A stretch of DNA of 30,871 bases from JACVRX01 sp035697245 (GTDB taxonomy: Bacteria > Actinomycetota > Actinomycetes > Jiangellales > Jiangellaceae), in the NCBI GenBank assembly GCA_035697245.1, contig DASSDH010000114.1:1-30871 (forward strand), given 5' to 3'. The position numbers and the translations under genes were made by a program. The stretch's first letter is position 1. Each line of letters opens with the position of its first letter. Below are positions 16,315 through 24,410 of this stretch, in pieces. Under the pieces are notes generated by a model. The model was not told the DNA's origin and made no database searches. It saw only the letters and a list, made by a program, of their open reading frames with translations.

Positions 16315-17670
16315 ATGGGCAAGGTTCTCCTCAAGGGCGGGACGGTCCTCTCCGTGGACCCGGACGTGGGGGACCTGCAGACCGGGGACGTTCTCATCGA
16401 GGACGACCGGATCGCCGGCGTGCAAACCGGCATCGAAGCTGACGCCGAGGTCGTGGACTGCGCCGGGAAGATCGTCATCCCCGGATTCGTCGACACCCAT
16501 CGGCACACCTGGGAGACCGCCATCCGCAACTGTGCGCCGAACGCGACCCTCGACGACTACTTCGTCGAGGTCCTCGACACTTTCGCGCCGCTGTATCGAG
16601 CCGAGGATGTCTACGCGAGTAACGTCGCCGGCTCCTTGGAGTGCCTGAATGCCGGCATCACGACGCTGGTCGACTGGTCCCACATCAACAACACGCCCGA
16701 GCATCCTGATGCGGCGATCCAGGGCCTGCAAGAAACCGGGATCCGGGCTCAGTACGCCTACGGCAGCGCGAACACGTCGCTGGAGAAGTACTGGTTCTTC
16801 AGTGCCGAGGCGATTCCCGGTGACGACGTCCGCCGGGTCAAAGACGCCTATTTCTCCTCCGACGAGGGCCTGCTCACGATGGCCATCGCTACGCGTGGGC
16901 CGGGCTTCACCCAGGATCAGGTCGTCCAGTCCGAATGGGGCCTGGCGCGGGAGTTGGGCATCCCGGTCACCGTCCACGTCGCGATGGGCCGGCTGGCAGG
17001 CCGGTACGCCATGGTCGAACAGCTCGACCGGCTCGGGCTGCTCGGGCCGGACACGACGTTCATCCATTGCTGCTACTTCAGTGAGCACGAGTGGAAGCGG
17101 GTCGCCGACACCGGCGGCACCATTTCCATCGCTGCCCAGGTGGAACTGCAGATGGGCCACGGCTGGCCGCCGGTGAACAAGAGCTACCAGTTCGGCCTGC
17201 GGCCCAGCCTGTCCGTCGACGTCGTCACCACCGTGCCTGGCGACATGTTCACCCAGATGCGCGCTGCTTTCGGCGCCGAGCGGGCGCGGGTGAACGCCGT
17301 GAGCTGGGCGGCCGACACCGGAGTTCCCGACACGATGCTGACGGCGCAGCAGATGCTCGAGATGGCCACGATCAACGGCGCGCACGTGGCCGGGCTGGAG
17401 GACCGGGTCGGCTCCCTCACGCCGGGCAAGAAGGCCGACGTGGTTGTCATCGACGCGACGGCGATCAACGTCACACCGATCCACGACCCGGTCGCTGCCG
17501 TGACACTGTGTGCCGACGTATCCAACGTCGAGCACGTCATCGTCGACGGCGTGTTCCGCAAGCGGGACTTCACGCTGCTCGCCGACGTCGGCCGGGCTCG
17601 AACGTTGGTCGAAAACGCACGCGACTTGCTCGTCGACGCCGCCGCGAAGGCGAAGGCGTCCGCTGAGTGA
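16315..17670 (+). CDS. Amidohydrolase of the TRZ/ATZ (cytosine deaminase-like) group
   Basis: The 451-aa protein is a metal-dependent amidohydrolase. An N-terminal beta part is followed by GFVDTHRHTWE with metal His62 and His64, then His221 (VTVHVAMG), His251 (FIHCCYF) and the catalytic Asp302 (SVDVV). The C-terminal LEDRVGSLTPGKKADVVVID segment, read in two parts, is typical of the group. Relatives deaminate or dechlorinate purine, pyrimidine or triazine rings, or other cyclic amidines. GAAGGGAG precedes the ATG; a longer open frame back to 16180 overlaps the E1 beta gene and is not expected to be translated. The stop overlaps the bicupin start. Its presence is the best hint that the operon handles a nitrogen-containing compound. 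Confidence 0.92.
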   Translation: MGKVLLKGGTVLSVDPDVGDLQTGDVLIEDDRIAGVQTGIEADAEVVDCAGKIVIPGFVDTHRHTWETAIRNCAPNATLDDYFVEVLDTFAPLYRAEDVYASNVAGSLECLNAGITTLVDWSHINNTPEHPDAAIQGLQETGIRAQYAYGSANTSLEKYWFFSAEAIPGDDVRRVKDAYFSSDEGLLTMAIATRGPGFTQDQVVQSEWGLARELGIPVTVHVAMGRLAGRYAMVEQLDRLGLLGPDTTFIHCCYFSEHEWKRVADTGGTISIAAQVELQMGHGWPPVNKSYQFGLRPSLSVDVVTTVPGDMFTQMRAAFGAERARVNAVSWAADTGVPDTMLTAQQMLEMATINGAHVAGLEDRVGSLTPGKKADVVVIDATAINVTPIHDPVAAVTLCADVSNVEHVIVDGVFRKRDFTLLADVGRARTLVENARDLLVDAAAKAKASAE

Positions 17671-18572
17671 GCACGCATCATCTCGTCCGCCGAGCTGCGG
17701 AGGCGGTCTGGAGCCCGGTGGCCGGGCCGCTGTCCGGCTCGCATGGCCTCGCGGCGTGGTCTGTCGTCGACTCCTCGACGGCGGCTGTACACACCGGCTT
17801 TGCGCTCGGACGCCTCGCATCGGGCGGCTCGATGCCGACCCACGTGCACTCCTACGAAGAGAGCCTCTACGTCGTGGACGGCGAGGTCGTCCTCCAGACA
17901 CCCGGCGAGGCGGTGCTGCTCGGCGCCGGCGATTACGGCTGGATTCCGGTCGGTGTCCCGCATGTGCTGCGCAACATCGGAGATATCGAAACCCGCTGGG
18001 CCCGGATGTCTGCGCCGACTCCGCGGGTGTCCCATGGCCTGGACACCTATGTCGTGCCTGAGCTCCCGCCCACCGAGCCGAGCCGGGCCGACGTGCGAGA
18101 CCCGCGCACTCGCCGGTACGGACACATCGACCCGGAGAACATGGACCCGGCGCAGCAGACCCAGGACCGCCTCGCCGTCTCGGCGAGCATGCGAACCGCT
18201 CTGTTGGTCTATAGCGGCATCACCGTGAAGATGATGATCGACTCCGACTTGGGAGCGCAGCTGTCGACCATGTTCATGGTGCAGTACGAGCCGACCGGGC
18301 TGATCGGAGGGCACGACCATCCGTTCGAGGAGACCTATCTCATCCTCGACGGCTCGGTGGAGGCCACCTTCGACGGCGCCTCGTACGTCCTCGGCCCCGG
18401 CGATGTCGGCTGGGCCGGCGTGGGATGCGTCCATTCATTCCGACCTGCAGGGGACGGGCCGGTGCGCTGGCTGGAAACCCAGGCGCCGCAGCCGCCCGCT
18501 CGGCATTCCTACCGCTTCGCCAGGGATTGGGACTATCTGCGACAGCGACTCGAAACCGGAGGATCGGCATGA
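17667..18572 (+). CDS. Bicupin protein (ureidoglycine aminohydrolase-like architecture)
   Basis: The 301-aa protein has two cupin domains. The first, at about 50-105, has HVHSYEESLYVVDGEV and a later PHVLRN. The second, at about 208-265, has HDHPFEETYLILDGSVEA and VHSFRP, giving a His/His/Glu/His-type metal site in each. The tail carries WLETQAPQPP. Two-cupin proteins of this size include (S)-ureidoglycine aminohydrolase of allantoin breakdown and several dioxygenases and isomerases; the residues here do not settle which. The GTG start overlaps the amidohydrolase stop and the end overlaps the next start. A linked role with the amidohydrolase is likely from this coupling. Confidence 0.88.
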   Translation: MSTHHLVRRAAEAVWSPVAGPLSGSHGLAAWSVVDSSTAAVHTGFALGRLASGGSMPTHVHSYEESLYVVDGEVVLQTPGEAVLLGAGDYGWIPVGVPHVLRNIGDIETRWARMSAPTPRVSHGLDTYVVPELPPTEPSRADVRDPRTRRYGHIDPENMDPAQQTQDRLAVSASMRTALLVYSGITVKMMIDSDLGAQLSTMFMVQYEPTGLIGGHDHPFEETYLILDGSVEATFDGASYVLGPGDVGWAGVGCVHSFRPAGDGPVRWLETQAPQPPARHSYRFARDWDYLRQRLETGGSA

Positions 18573-19258
18573 TCACCGTCGTCGTCGGCGGGACCAGCGG
18601 GCTGGGTCTGGAGGTCGTCCGGCATCGCAGCGATCTGGGCGACGAGGTCATTCTCACCGGCCGGGACCCAGGCAAGGCTGCGGACGTGGCGTCGTCCCTC
18701 GGTGACGCCCGCGCCGTCGCGCTGGAGCTCACCGAGCCACCCGCCATCGCAGCCGCTCTAGCGGGGATCGAACGGGTTGACAATCTAGTGCTCGCCGCCA
18801 TCGACAGGGACATCAACCATGTTCGGACGTACGACCTTGACCAGGCCCTGAACCTGGTGACCCTCAAGCTGGTCGGGTACAGCGAAGTCGTGCACGCCTT
18901 GTCGCCCGCGATGCACGACGACACCGCGATCGTCGTCTTCGGCGGCCGGGCCAAGGACCGTCCGTATCCCGGCTCGATGACCGTCTCGACGGTCAATGGC
19001 GGTGTCATCGGGATGGTGAACGCGCTGGCGATCGAACTGGCTCCGATCCGAGTCAACGCCATCCATCCGGGAATCGTCGGGGACAGCCCGTTCTGGGCTG
19101 GCAAGCCGGACGCGGTGCTCGAGGGTTTCCGCTCGCGGACGCCGACCGGCAGGCTCGCGACGATGGCCGATGTCGTGGGTGCCATCGATTTTTTGCTGAC
19201 CAACCGCGGCGTCAACGGCGTCCAGCTCTACGTCGACGGCGGTTGGTTGTTGATGTGA
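18569..19258 (+). CDS. Short-chain dehydrogenase/reductase-fold protein without the catalytic Tyr/Lys
   Basis: The 229-aa protein has an SDR Rossmann fold: the nucleotide-binding GGTSGLG at 7-13, an LAIELAPIRVNAIHPGIV stretch near 152-169 and a YVDGGWLLM end. The active site is unusual. Where YxxxK is expected before the helix, the sequence has MTVSTVNGG, with Val139 and Asn143 in place of Tyr and Lys. The NNAG motif is also replaced, by LVLAAI near 72-77. It probably binds NAD(P) but cannot use the classical SDR mechanism. It may be a regulator, a scaffold or a non-redox enzyme. The ATG overlaps the bicupin stop and has GGAGGAT upstream. The reading frame is otherwise clean, so decay is unlikely. 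Confidence 0.85.
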   Translation: MITVVVGGTSGLGLEVVRHRSDLGDEVILTGRDPGKAADVASSLGDARAVALELTEPPAIAAALAGIERVDNLVLAAIDRDINHVRTYDLDQALNLVTLKLVGYSEVVHALSPAMHDDTAIVVFGGRAKDRPYPGSMTVSTVNGGVIGMVNALAIELAPIRVNAIHPGIVGDSPFWAGKPDAVLEGFRSRTPTGRLATMADVVGAIDFLLTNRGVNGVQLYVDGGWLLM

Positions 19259-20130
19259 GCGGATCGCTGCGGGTCGCCGTCGTCGGCACCGGGCGGATGG
19301 GCTCGGCGATGGTCGGCCGGTTGGTGGATGCCGGCCACGACGTCAGTGTGTTCAACCGGACCAAGTCGCGGGCTGCCGCGTTGGCTGAGGAGCACGACAT
19401 TGCGGTGGCGCCAACGGCGCGTGAAGCTGTTTCTTCCGCCGACGTGGTCGTCGTTTCTCTCGCCGACGACGCAGCGGTCCGAGCGGCTTACCTTGGCGCC
19501 GATGGTTTGGTCGCCGGGTTACGCGCCGGGACTGTGGTGGCCGACACCAGCACGGTGGATCCGGCCACGATCCACGCGCTCGGCGATGACGTCGCCCGGG
19601 TCGGAGCAACGCTGATCGATACGCCGGTTTCCGGCAGTGTCTCCTCGGTACAGAGCGGGAAGCTGCTGGTGATGGCCGGCGGCGACGAGGCGGCCCTGGC
19701 CCGAGCCCAGCCGGTACTCGATGCCTTCGCCAGCCGGGTGATCTCGCTCGGCCCGCTCGGGTCGGGCGCGACGATGAAGTTGGTCGTCAACAGCATGGTG
19801 CACGGGCTCAACGCAGCGCTGGCCGAGGCGCTGGTGCTGGCCGAGAAGGCGGGAGTCGTTCGATCCGCCGCGTACGAGGTGATCGCCTCGAGCGCAGTTG
19901 CGGCGCCCTTCGTCCTGTACAAGCGGGCCGCGTATGAGAACCCCGACGACACTCCGGTGGCCTTTGCTCTGGATCTGGTCGCCAAGGATCTCGATCTCGC
20001 CGCCACGCTGGCAGCCCGTGTCGGCGCCGACGTTCCTCAGCTCGTCACCAACCGCGCCGTCGTGCAGCGCGCGATCGATGCCGGCCTCGGCCAGGCCGAC
20101 CTCAGCGCCCTCGCCGCCCTGTTCCGGTGA
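19255..20130 (+). CDS. NAD(P)-dependent beta-hydroxyacid dehydrogenase (3-hydroxyisobutyrate dehydrogenase family)
   Basis: The 291-aa protein begins with a Rossmann motif VVGTGRMG at 9-16. It carries the family's substrate motif DTPVSGSVSSVQSGKL near 122-137 and the catalytic Lys175 in GATMKLVVNS, and ends in the all-helical domain. These enzymes oxidise 3-hydroxyisobutyrate or related beta-hydroxyacids, or reduce semialdehydes such as tartronate semialdehyde and succinate semialdehyde. It is last in the operon; the GTG at 19255 overlaps the previous stop. A TTG at 19243 is an alternative start. The gene converges with glutaminase 60 bp later. Unlike the SDR upstream, its active-site residues are intact, so it is the likelier redox enzyme of the pathway. 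Confidence 0.9.
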   Translation: MSGSLRVAVVGTGRMGSAMVGRLVDAGHDVSVFNRTKSRAAALAEEHDIAVAPTAREAVSSADVVVVSLADDAAVRAAYLGADGLVAGLRAGTVVADTSTVDPATIHALGDDVARVGATLIDTPVSGSVSSVQSGKLLVMAGGDEAALARAQPVLDAFASRVISLGPLGSGATMKLVVNSMVHGLNAALAEALVLAEKAGVVRSAAYEVIASSAVAAPFVLYKRAAYENPDDTPVAFALDLVAKDLDLAATLAARVGADVPQLVTNRAVVQRAIDAGLGQADLSALAALFR

Positions 20131-20190
20131 TCATGTCGACTCCGCATCCGTGGGCGTCCGCGTGCCCTGACCGTTGTTGGGCGTCGCCGT

Positions 20191-21192
20191 CTACTCCGGT
20201 TCGGAGGCGAACAGGCTCAACCCCAGCCGTCGAGCCAAGTACTGCGAAGCGAGCTGCCCTCTGACGCTGTTCCCGGTGCGATCGAGCGGCGGAGCGAAGG
20301 TTCCCAGTCCACCTTTGCCGGGGGCGACGGTGACGATCCCACCGCCGATTCCGCTCTTTCCCGGCACGCCGACGTCGTAGAGCCAGTCACCGGACGTTTC
20401 ATACATGCCCGCGGTGGTCATCACGGCGAGCGAGTAGTGACACACCACGGCGTCGACGACCCGCGTCTTGGTGAGCGGGTTCACGCCGCCGTCGGCGACG
20501 GTGGCCCCCATGATCGCCAGGTCGGTCGCGGTGACGCTCAGGGAGCAGAACATGGTGTATAGCTCCAGCGCCTCGGTCGGGTCGCAGTAGATGCGGCCGT
20601 AACTCTCGAGGAGGTTGACCAATCCCCGGTTTCGGTGGTTCGTCTCCGAGGCGGAGGTGTAGACCTCTTCGTCCAGGGAAAGCGTCCGGCCCGCGAACCG
20701 GGACAGGCCGTCGTGGATGAACCGCCATTTCGCTTCGACGGTTTCGCCGGGCAGCAAGCTTGTCGTCGCAATGGCCCCTGCGTTCACCATCGGATTCGTT
20801 CTGCCATCGGCGCTGCGTTCGACGGCTGCGGACGAGTTGAATGGCAAACCAGTGGCGTTTACCCCGAGTAACTTCCTGGCCTCCGTCGCGCCCAACGTCT
20901 GACAAACCAGCGCGAAGACGAATGGCTTGGCCGCACTCATGATGGCGAACTCGTGTGCGGCGTCGCCGGCCGCGTAGACATTGCCGCTGGTTCCCACTGC
21001 GCAGATGCCGAACAGGTCGCTCGGCACCCTCGCCAGTGCCGGGTAGATCTGTGCATTCTGACCGTCGGTGATCGACCGGTAGCGCTCATGCGCCTCCTCG
21101 ACCCAGTGCTGGATCTGCGCGGGGGACGGCAGATGCCCGGTGGAGACGTACCAGGACTCGGCTTCGACCTCGGCATCGGGTTGGATTCCCAT
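20191..21192 (-). CDS. glsA: Glutaminase (serine-dependent, GlsA family)
   Basis: The 333-aa protein converts glutamine to glutamate and ammonia. It has the beta-lactamase-like glutaminase fold, with the catalytic Ser86-x-x-Lys89 pair in IMSAAKPF, NPMVNAGAI near 131-139, the YTSASETNHRNRGL region near 178-191 and a KSGIGGGIVTVAPGKGGLG segment near 288-306. Its length is normal for single-domain bacterial glutaminases. I use the ATG at 21192, preceded by GGGGAGG; the frame stays open to 21237. It is divergent from the truncated methyltransferase gene, with almost no space between the two starts. Confidence 0.94.
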   Translation of the reverse strand: MGIQPDAEVEAESWYVSTGHLPSPAQIQHWVEEAHERYRSITDGQNAQIYPALARVPSDLFGICAVGTSGNVYAAGDAAHEFAIMSAAKPFVFALVCQTLGATEARKLLGVNATGLPFNSSAAVERSADGRTNPMVNAGAIATTSLLPGETVEAKWRFIHDGLSRFAGRTLSLDEEVYTSASETNHRNRGLVNLLESYGRIYCDPTEALELYTMFCSLSVTATDLAIMGATVADGGVNPLTKTRVVDAVVCHYSLAVMTTAGMYETSGDWLYDVGVPGKSGIGGGIVTVAPGKGGLGTFAPPLDRTGNSVRGQLASQYLARRLGLSLFASEPE

Positions 21193-21203
21193 CCGGCCTC
21201 CCC

Positions 21204-21593
21204 ATGGTGGCGTACCGCGGAACATTGCTATCTGCACATACTGGCCAGGTGGAGGCGAGCCTCGTCTACGCCTGCCGCCTTGCCGGCGTCTCGAGTGTCC
21301 GGGTCCTGGAGGCCGTCCGCGCCGTCCCTCGTGCGGCCTTCGTACCGCCTGAACTCGCCGACCAGGCCGATGACGACTGGCGGCCGCTGCTCATCCCGCA
21401 CGGCCAGGTGACGACCCAGCCGTCACTCGTGGCCCGGATGATCGAGGCACTGGGGGTGACCGGCGCCGAACGGGTGCTCGAGATCGGAACTGGCTACGGC
21501 TGGCAGACCGCGCTGCTGGCGCGCCTTGCCGACGAGGTCTGGAGCGTCGAACGGTTCGCCGACGTCGCCGAGACTGCCCGACAGAATCTTTGA
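21204..21593 (+). pseudogene. pcm: Truncated protein-L-isoaspartate O-methyltransferase
   Basis: The 129-aa frame matches only the N-terminal part of the isoaspartyl methyltransferase family, normally about 200 aa or more. It has RVLEAVRAVPRAAFVPPE near 32-49 and the SAM-binding motif I VLEIGTGYGWQTALLA near 91-106. It then stops after ERFADVAETARQNL, where the rest of the Rossmann fold should follow. A shifted frame continues with LTAGPNHAARVADP but soon stops looking like the family. So a frameshift plus loss of the 3' half is likely. The real start may be the ATG at 21204 or a GTG at 21249. A functional product would lack motifs II and III, so I call it a remnant. Confidence 0.75.
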
Positions 21594-21629
21594 CCGCGGG
21601 CCCGAACCACGCCGCCCGTGTCGCCGATC

Positions 21630-21723
21630 CGATTGGCACGGTGTACCGCTCCACAAAGCCCCTCAAACCGGGGCGTCGGACCGACAGCTCAGCGTGCCAA
21701 TCGCCACCGTTGGGCGTGCCAAT
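21630..21723. repeat. Three CGTGCCAAT-type repeats after the truncated pcm gene
   Basis: CGATTGGCACG (21630-21640) is the exact reverse complement of CGTGCCAATCG (21693-21703), and CGTGCCAAT occurs again at 21715-21723. The arms are 52 bp apart. They could be regulator sites or the edge of a lost element; nothing decides between these. Confidence 0.5.
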
Positions 21724-21768
21724 GCGTTGATGGGCGCGGATGACTGCCTGACGAGCCAGCGCGGTCGC

Positions 21769-22485
21769 CTAGGTGTTGGAGAGGAATGGATGGTCGAACC
21801 GGGCGCCGTTGTCCCAGGCCTTGCGTGAGTTGCCGTGCGCCGGGATCCCACCGGTCTCCTTGATCATCGACGCCACGTGCATGAGGTTCCAGGTCATGAA
21901 CACGGTGTTGCGTTGGGTGAACTCGTTCTCCTTGCCACCGGAGCCTTCGTCCAGGTACGACGGCCCTGGGCCGGCCTCGCCGATCCAGCCGGCGTCGGCC
22001 TGCGGCGGGATCACGCAGCCGAGGTGCTGCAGCGAGTAGAGGACGTTCATGGAGACGTGTTTGATGCCGTCCTCGTTGCCGGTCACGATGACGCCGCCGA
22101 CCTTGCCGTAGTACGCGTACTGGCCAGCGGCGTTCAGCTCGCCGGAGTTGGCGTAGAGCCGCTCGATCACCCGGGTGCACATGCTGGACTTGTCACCGAG
22201 CCAGATCGGCGTTGCGATGACCAGGATGTCGGCGGACCTGACCGTCTGGTAGATCTCCGGCCAGTCGTCGGTATCGAAGCCGTGCTCCCTCATATCCGGC
22301 TGGACACCGGGAACGAGGTCGTGGTCAACGGCGCGGATCTCGTCGACATGCACCCCCTGTTTGCGCATGATCGAAGTGCTGACCTCCATCAGGCCCGCGG
22401 TGTTGGACACCTCCGGCGACCGCTTGAGCGTGCAGTTGATGTAGAAAGCGCGCAGGTCGGAGAAGTCACTCGTCGGTTCGGTCAC
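21769..22485 (-). CDS. Flavodoxin-fold NAD(P)H-dependent oxidoreductase
   Basis: The 238-aa product fits the FMN-dependent flavodoxin/NADPH-quinone reductase fold. FYINCTLKRSPEVSNT near residues 13-28 is the FMN phosphate loop. ADILVIATPIWLGDKSSM near 85-102 is the flavin-contacting strand and loop, and GGVIVTGNEDGIKH near 129-142 follows. It likely reduces a quinone, flavin or nitro compound in the cytoplasm. The start is uncertain: I chose a GTG at 22485 right before the first beta strand, but the frame stays open to a TTG at 22551 and neither has a strong ribosome site. It seems to stand alone, 165 bp before the next gene on its strand. Confidence 0.85.
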   Translation of the reverse strand: MTEPTSDFSDLRAFYINCTLKRSPEVSNTAGLMEVSTSIMRKQGVHVDEIRAVDHDLVPGVQPDMREHGFDTDDWPEIYQTVRSADILVIATPIWLGDKSSMCTRVIERLYANSGELNAAGQYAYYGKVGGVIVTGNEDGIKHVSMNVLYSLQHLGCVIPPQADAGWIGEAGPGPSYLDEGSGGKENEFTQRNTVFMTWNLMHVASMIKETGGIPAHGNSRKAWDNGARFDHPFLSNT

Positions 22486-22650
22486 GGGCACAGCTTGCCG
22501 TGTCTCGTCGAGTGCTGTCCTTACGAATGCCAAACGTTCAAGATCGGCCAACGGACAGGAATAACGGGCAGCTGAGAACCACCATCTGGGCGGATGCGAG
22601 GACCGCGGGTCAGTCTTCCTGTCGTTCGGCCGATCTTGGGACCAGTAGGC

Positions 22651-23355
22651 CTATGCGGTCTCGCGCCAGAGGTCGATGTGGGCGAGCAAATCGGCGAGCC
22701 GGTCGATGACGGCGTCCGGCTCGACATCGACGGGCACTTGCTGGCTGACGGGGATCTCTGAATGCGGGATCAGCACGGCGCGCATGCCCACCGCTCGCGC
22801 GCCGGAGATGTCGTCGTATGGACGGTCGCCGACAAAGACACACCGTTCCGGGTCAGTGACACCGACGGCTGCCATGGCGCTGCGGAACGCTTCCGGGTGC
22901 GGCTTGGTGTGGGCGATCTCCGACGTGTAGACGGCGCCGTCGAGAAGGTCGAGGACCTGATCGCGAACGAAGACGTCCTCGTGCCACTCACGTGGCCAGA
23001 TCGTGTTGGACAGCACTCCGACTCGGATGTCCCGGCGTCGAAGCTGGCGGAGCAGTTCGGGCACATCAGGATCGGTATAGGTGTGTGGCTCCCAGAAGTC
23101 GCGAAGCGCCCGGATGGCCGCCCCGTCATGAGGGACGCCGGCGGCGGCGAGCAGGTCGTCCAACGTCGCCGACTGCTGCTGCACCCGGGCCGCCGCCCAG
23201 ACCTCGTCACCGGCCGAGATCAACGCGGCGGCAACGTTGTCGACGTCGTCGGGCGCGACGACTCGGGCGTAGACCCGCCACTCCTCGGCCAGATCGAGCG
23301 TGTGCCACGGGGTCAGGGTGCCGCCCCAGTCGAAGATCACTGCATCGACGCTCAC
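22651..23355 (-). CDS. HAD superfamily hydrolase
   Basis: The 234-aa protein has the HAD fold with motif I near residues 7-13 (FDWGGTLT), motif II in GVLSNT near 119, the conserved Lys in HTKPHPEAF near 152, and motif IV GDRPYDDISGARAVGM near 177-192. In motif I the usual DxD is DWGGT: the second Asp, the general acid of phosphatases, is replaced by Gly. This variant is seen in haloacid dehalogenase-like and some uncharacterised members, so simple phosphatase activity should not be assumed. GTG is the likely start. The open frame extends far upstream to 24258 only because it overlaps the epimerase gene out of frame. It is the last gene of the presumed minus-strand operon. Confidence 0.88.
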   Translation of the reverse strand: MSVDAVIFDWGGTLTPWHTLDLAEEWRVYARVVAPDDVDNVAAALISAGDEVWAAARVQQQSATLDDLLAAAGVPHDGAAIRALRDFWEPHTYTDPDVPELLRQLRRRDIRVGVLSNTIWPREWHEDVFVRDQVLDLLDGAVYTSEIAHTKPHPEAFRSAMAAVGVTDPERCVFVGDRPYDDISGARAVGMRAVLIPHSEIPVSQQVPVDVEPDAVIDRLADLLAHIDLWRETA

Positions 23356-23390
23356 CGGGAGAGGATAGGCAGAGCCACCGGGCGAGTAGA

Positions 23391-24410
23391 TCAGCGTGCC
23401 GCAAGCGGCGGGCTGGGTGCGCCTGCCCGATCGGCGAGCCCAGCCATCAGTTCCTGCAGTGCCTGGATGGAGCTCAGCCGGGGCCGCCAACCGAGCTCGG
23501 ACCGTGCTCGGGTGGTGTCCATGACCGGGGCCGAGCCGGCAAGGTCGACCCAACCGGGAGACGTCGGCTGCAGCCGAAGTTGCCACGTAGCCGCGGCGAT
23601 CCCGCGCAGTAGCCAAAGTGGGACCGGCAGGACCCCATGTGCCCGAACCGCGGCCGCCAGGTCCTGCGGGCCGAGGACCGGATCGGCCGCGATGTTCACC
23701 GCCCCACCAAGCCGAGTGCGGACCGCAAGTAGATATGCCTCCGCCAAGTCGTCCGCGTGCACGGCCTGGAAGGTCAGCTGCCGGCTCAGCGGGAGGAACG
23801 GCAGGGGAACCCGGCCGAGCAGGGAGATCGGCACGAACGGCCCGAGGAAGAAGCGCGCGATCTCGCTGGCCGCCTTGCGCTGGAACGCTAGGCCGGATCG
23901 AATCCGCGTGACGACCACATCCGGGTGGCGGGTCTCCCAGTCGTCCAGCCAGCTTTCGACGGCTGCCTTGTGCCGGCCGTACGAAGAGCTGGACACGCCC
24001 GTTGCCGGCCAAGACTCGTCGACCGGATGGTCCTTGGGACCCGGAGCATAGGTCCCGACCGATGAGGCATAGACGATGTGGCCGACGCCGGCCGCGGCGG
24101 CCGCATCGAACGCCGCCGCCGAACCACCGACGTTGATACGGCGCAGGTACCTTTCGTCGTGACTGGGCTGGATCGCCCAGGCCAGCTGCACGATCGTATC
24201 CGCGCCCCGGAAAGCTTCTACGAGCGTTGACCGAGCCTCCGGGGCAGCGACATTGCAAGAAACCCAGCGGGCAGCATCGTAGGGAGGGACGGCAGAAGGT
24301 ACGCGTCGGGCGATTGCGGTCAGATCCTCGACGTCGGGCGCCGCCGCCAGTCGGGACAGCAGCGCCGATCCGACATTCCCGCTGGCACCGACAACAGTAA
24401 TTCGCGTCAT
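23391..24410 (-). CDS. NAD-dependent epimerase/dehydratase family protein (extended SDR)
   Basis: The 339-aa protein has the extended-SDR nucleotide motif VVGASGNVGSAL near 6-17 and an NVGG segment near 92-95. The active site has ASSVGTYAP near 114-122 with the catalytic Ser, and YGRHK near 145-149 with Tyr and Lys. The C-terminal half is the substrate-binding domain. Such proteins act on nucleotide sugars or reduce other carbonyl substrates; the HIVYASS type is common in actinomycetes without a defined substrate. The ATG overlaps the alcohol dehydrogenase stop by four bases, and the HAD gene follows after 35 bp. Confidence 0.9.
   Translation of the reverse strand: MTRITVVGASGNVGSALLSRLAAAPDVEDLTAIARRVPSAVPPYDAARWVSCNVAAPEARSTLVEAFRGADTIVQLAWAIQPSHDERYLRRINVGGSAAAFDAAAAAGVGHIVYASSVGTYAPGPKDHPVDESWPATGVSSSSYGRHKAAVESWLDDWETRHPDVVVTRIRSGLAFQRKAASEIARFFLGPFVPISLLGRVPLPFLPLSRQLTFQAVHADDLAEAYLLAVRTRLGGAVNIAADPVLGPQDLAAAVRAHGVLPVPLWLLRGIAAATWQLRLQPTSPGWVDLAGSAPVMDTTRARSELGWRPRLSSIQALQELMAGLADRAGAPSPPLAAR

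Noticed and set aside
20131..20190. Terminator between the convergent operon and glutaminase gene
   Set aside because: A terminator is expected there, but I found no convincing stem in the 60 bp.
23356..24258. N-terminal extension of the HAD hydrolase frame (535 aa in all)
   Set aside because: It overlaps the epimerase gene out of frame and has low-complexity composition; the HAD fold starts at the GTG at 23355.
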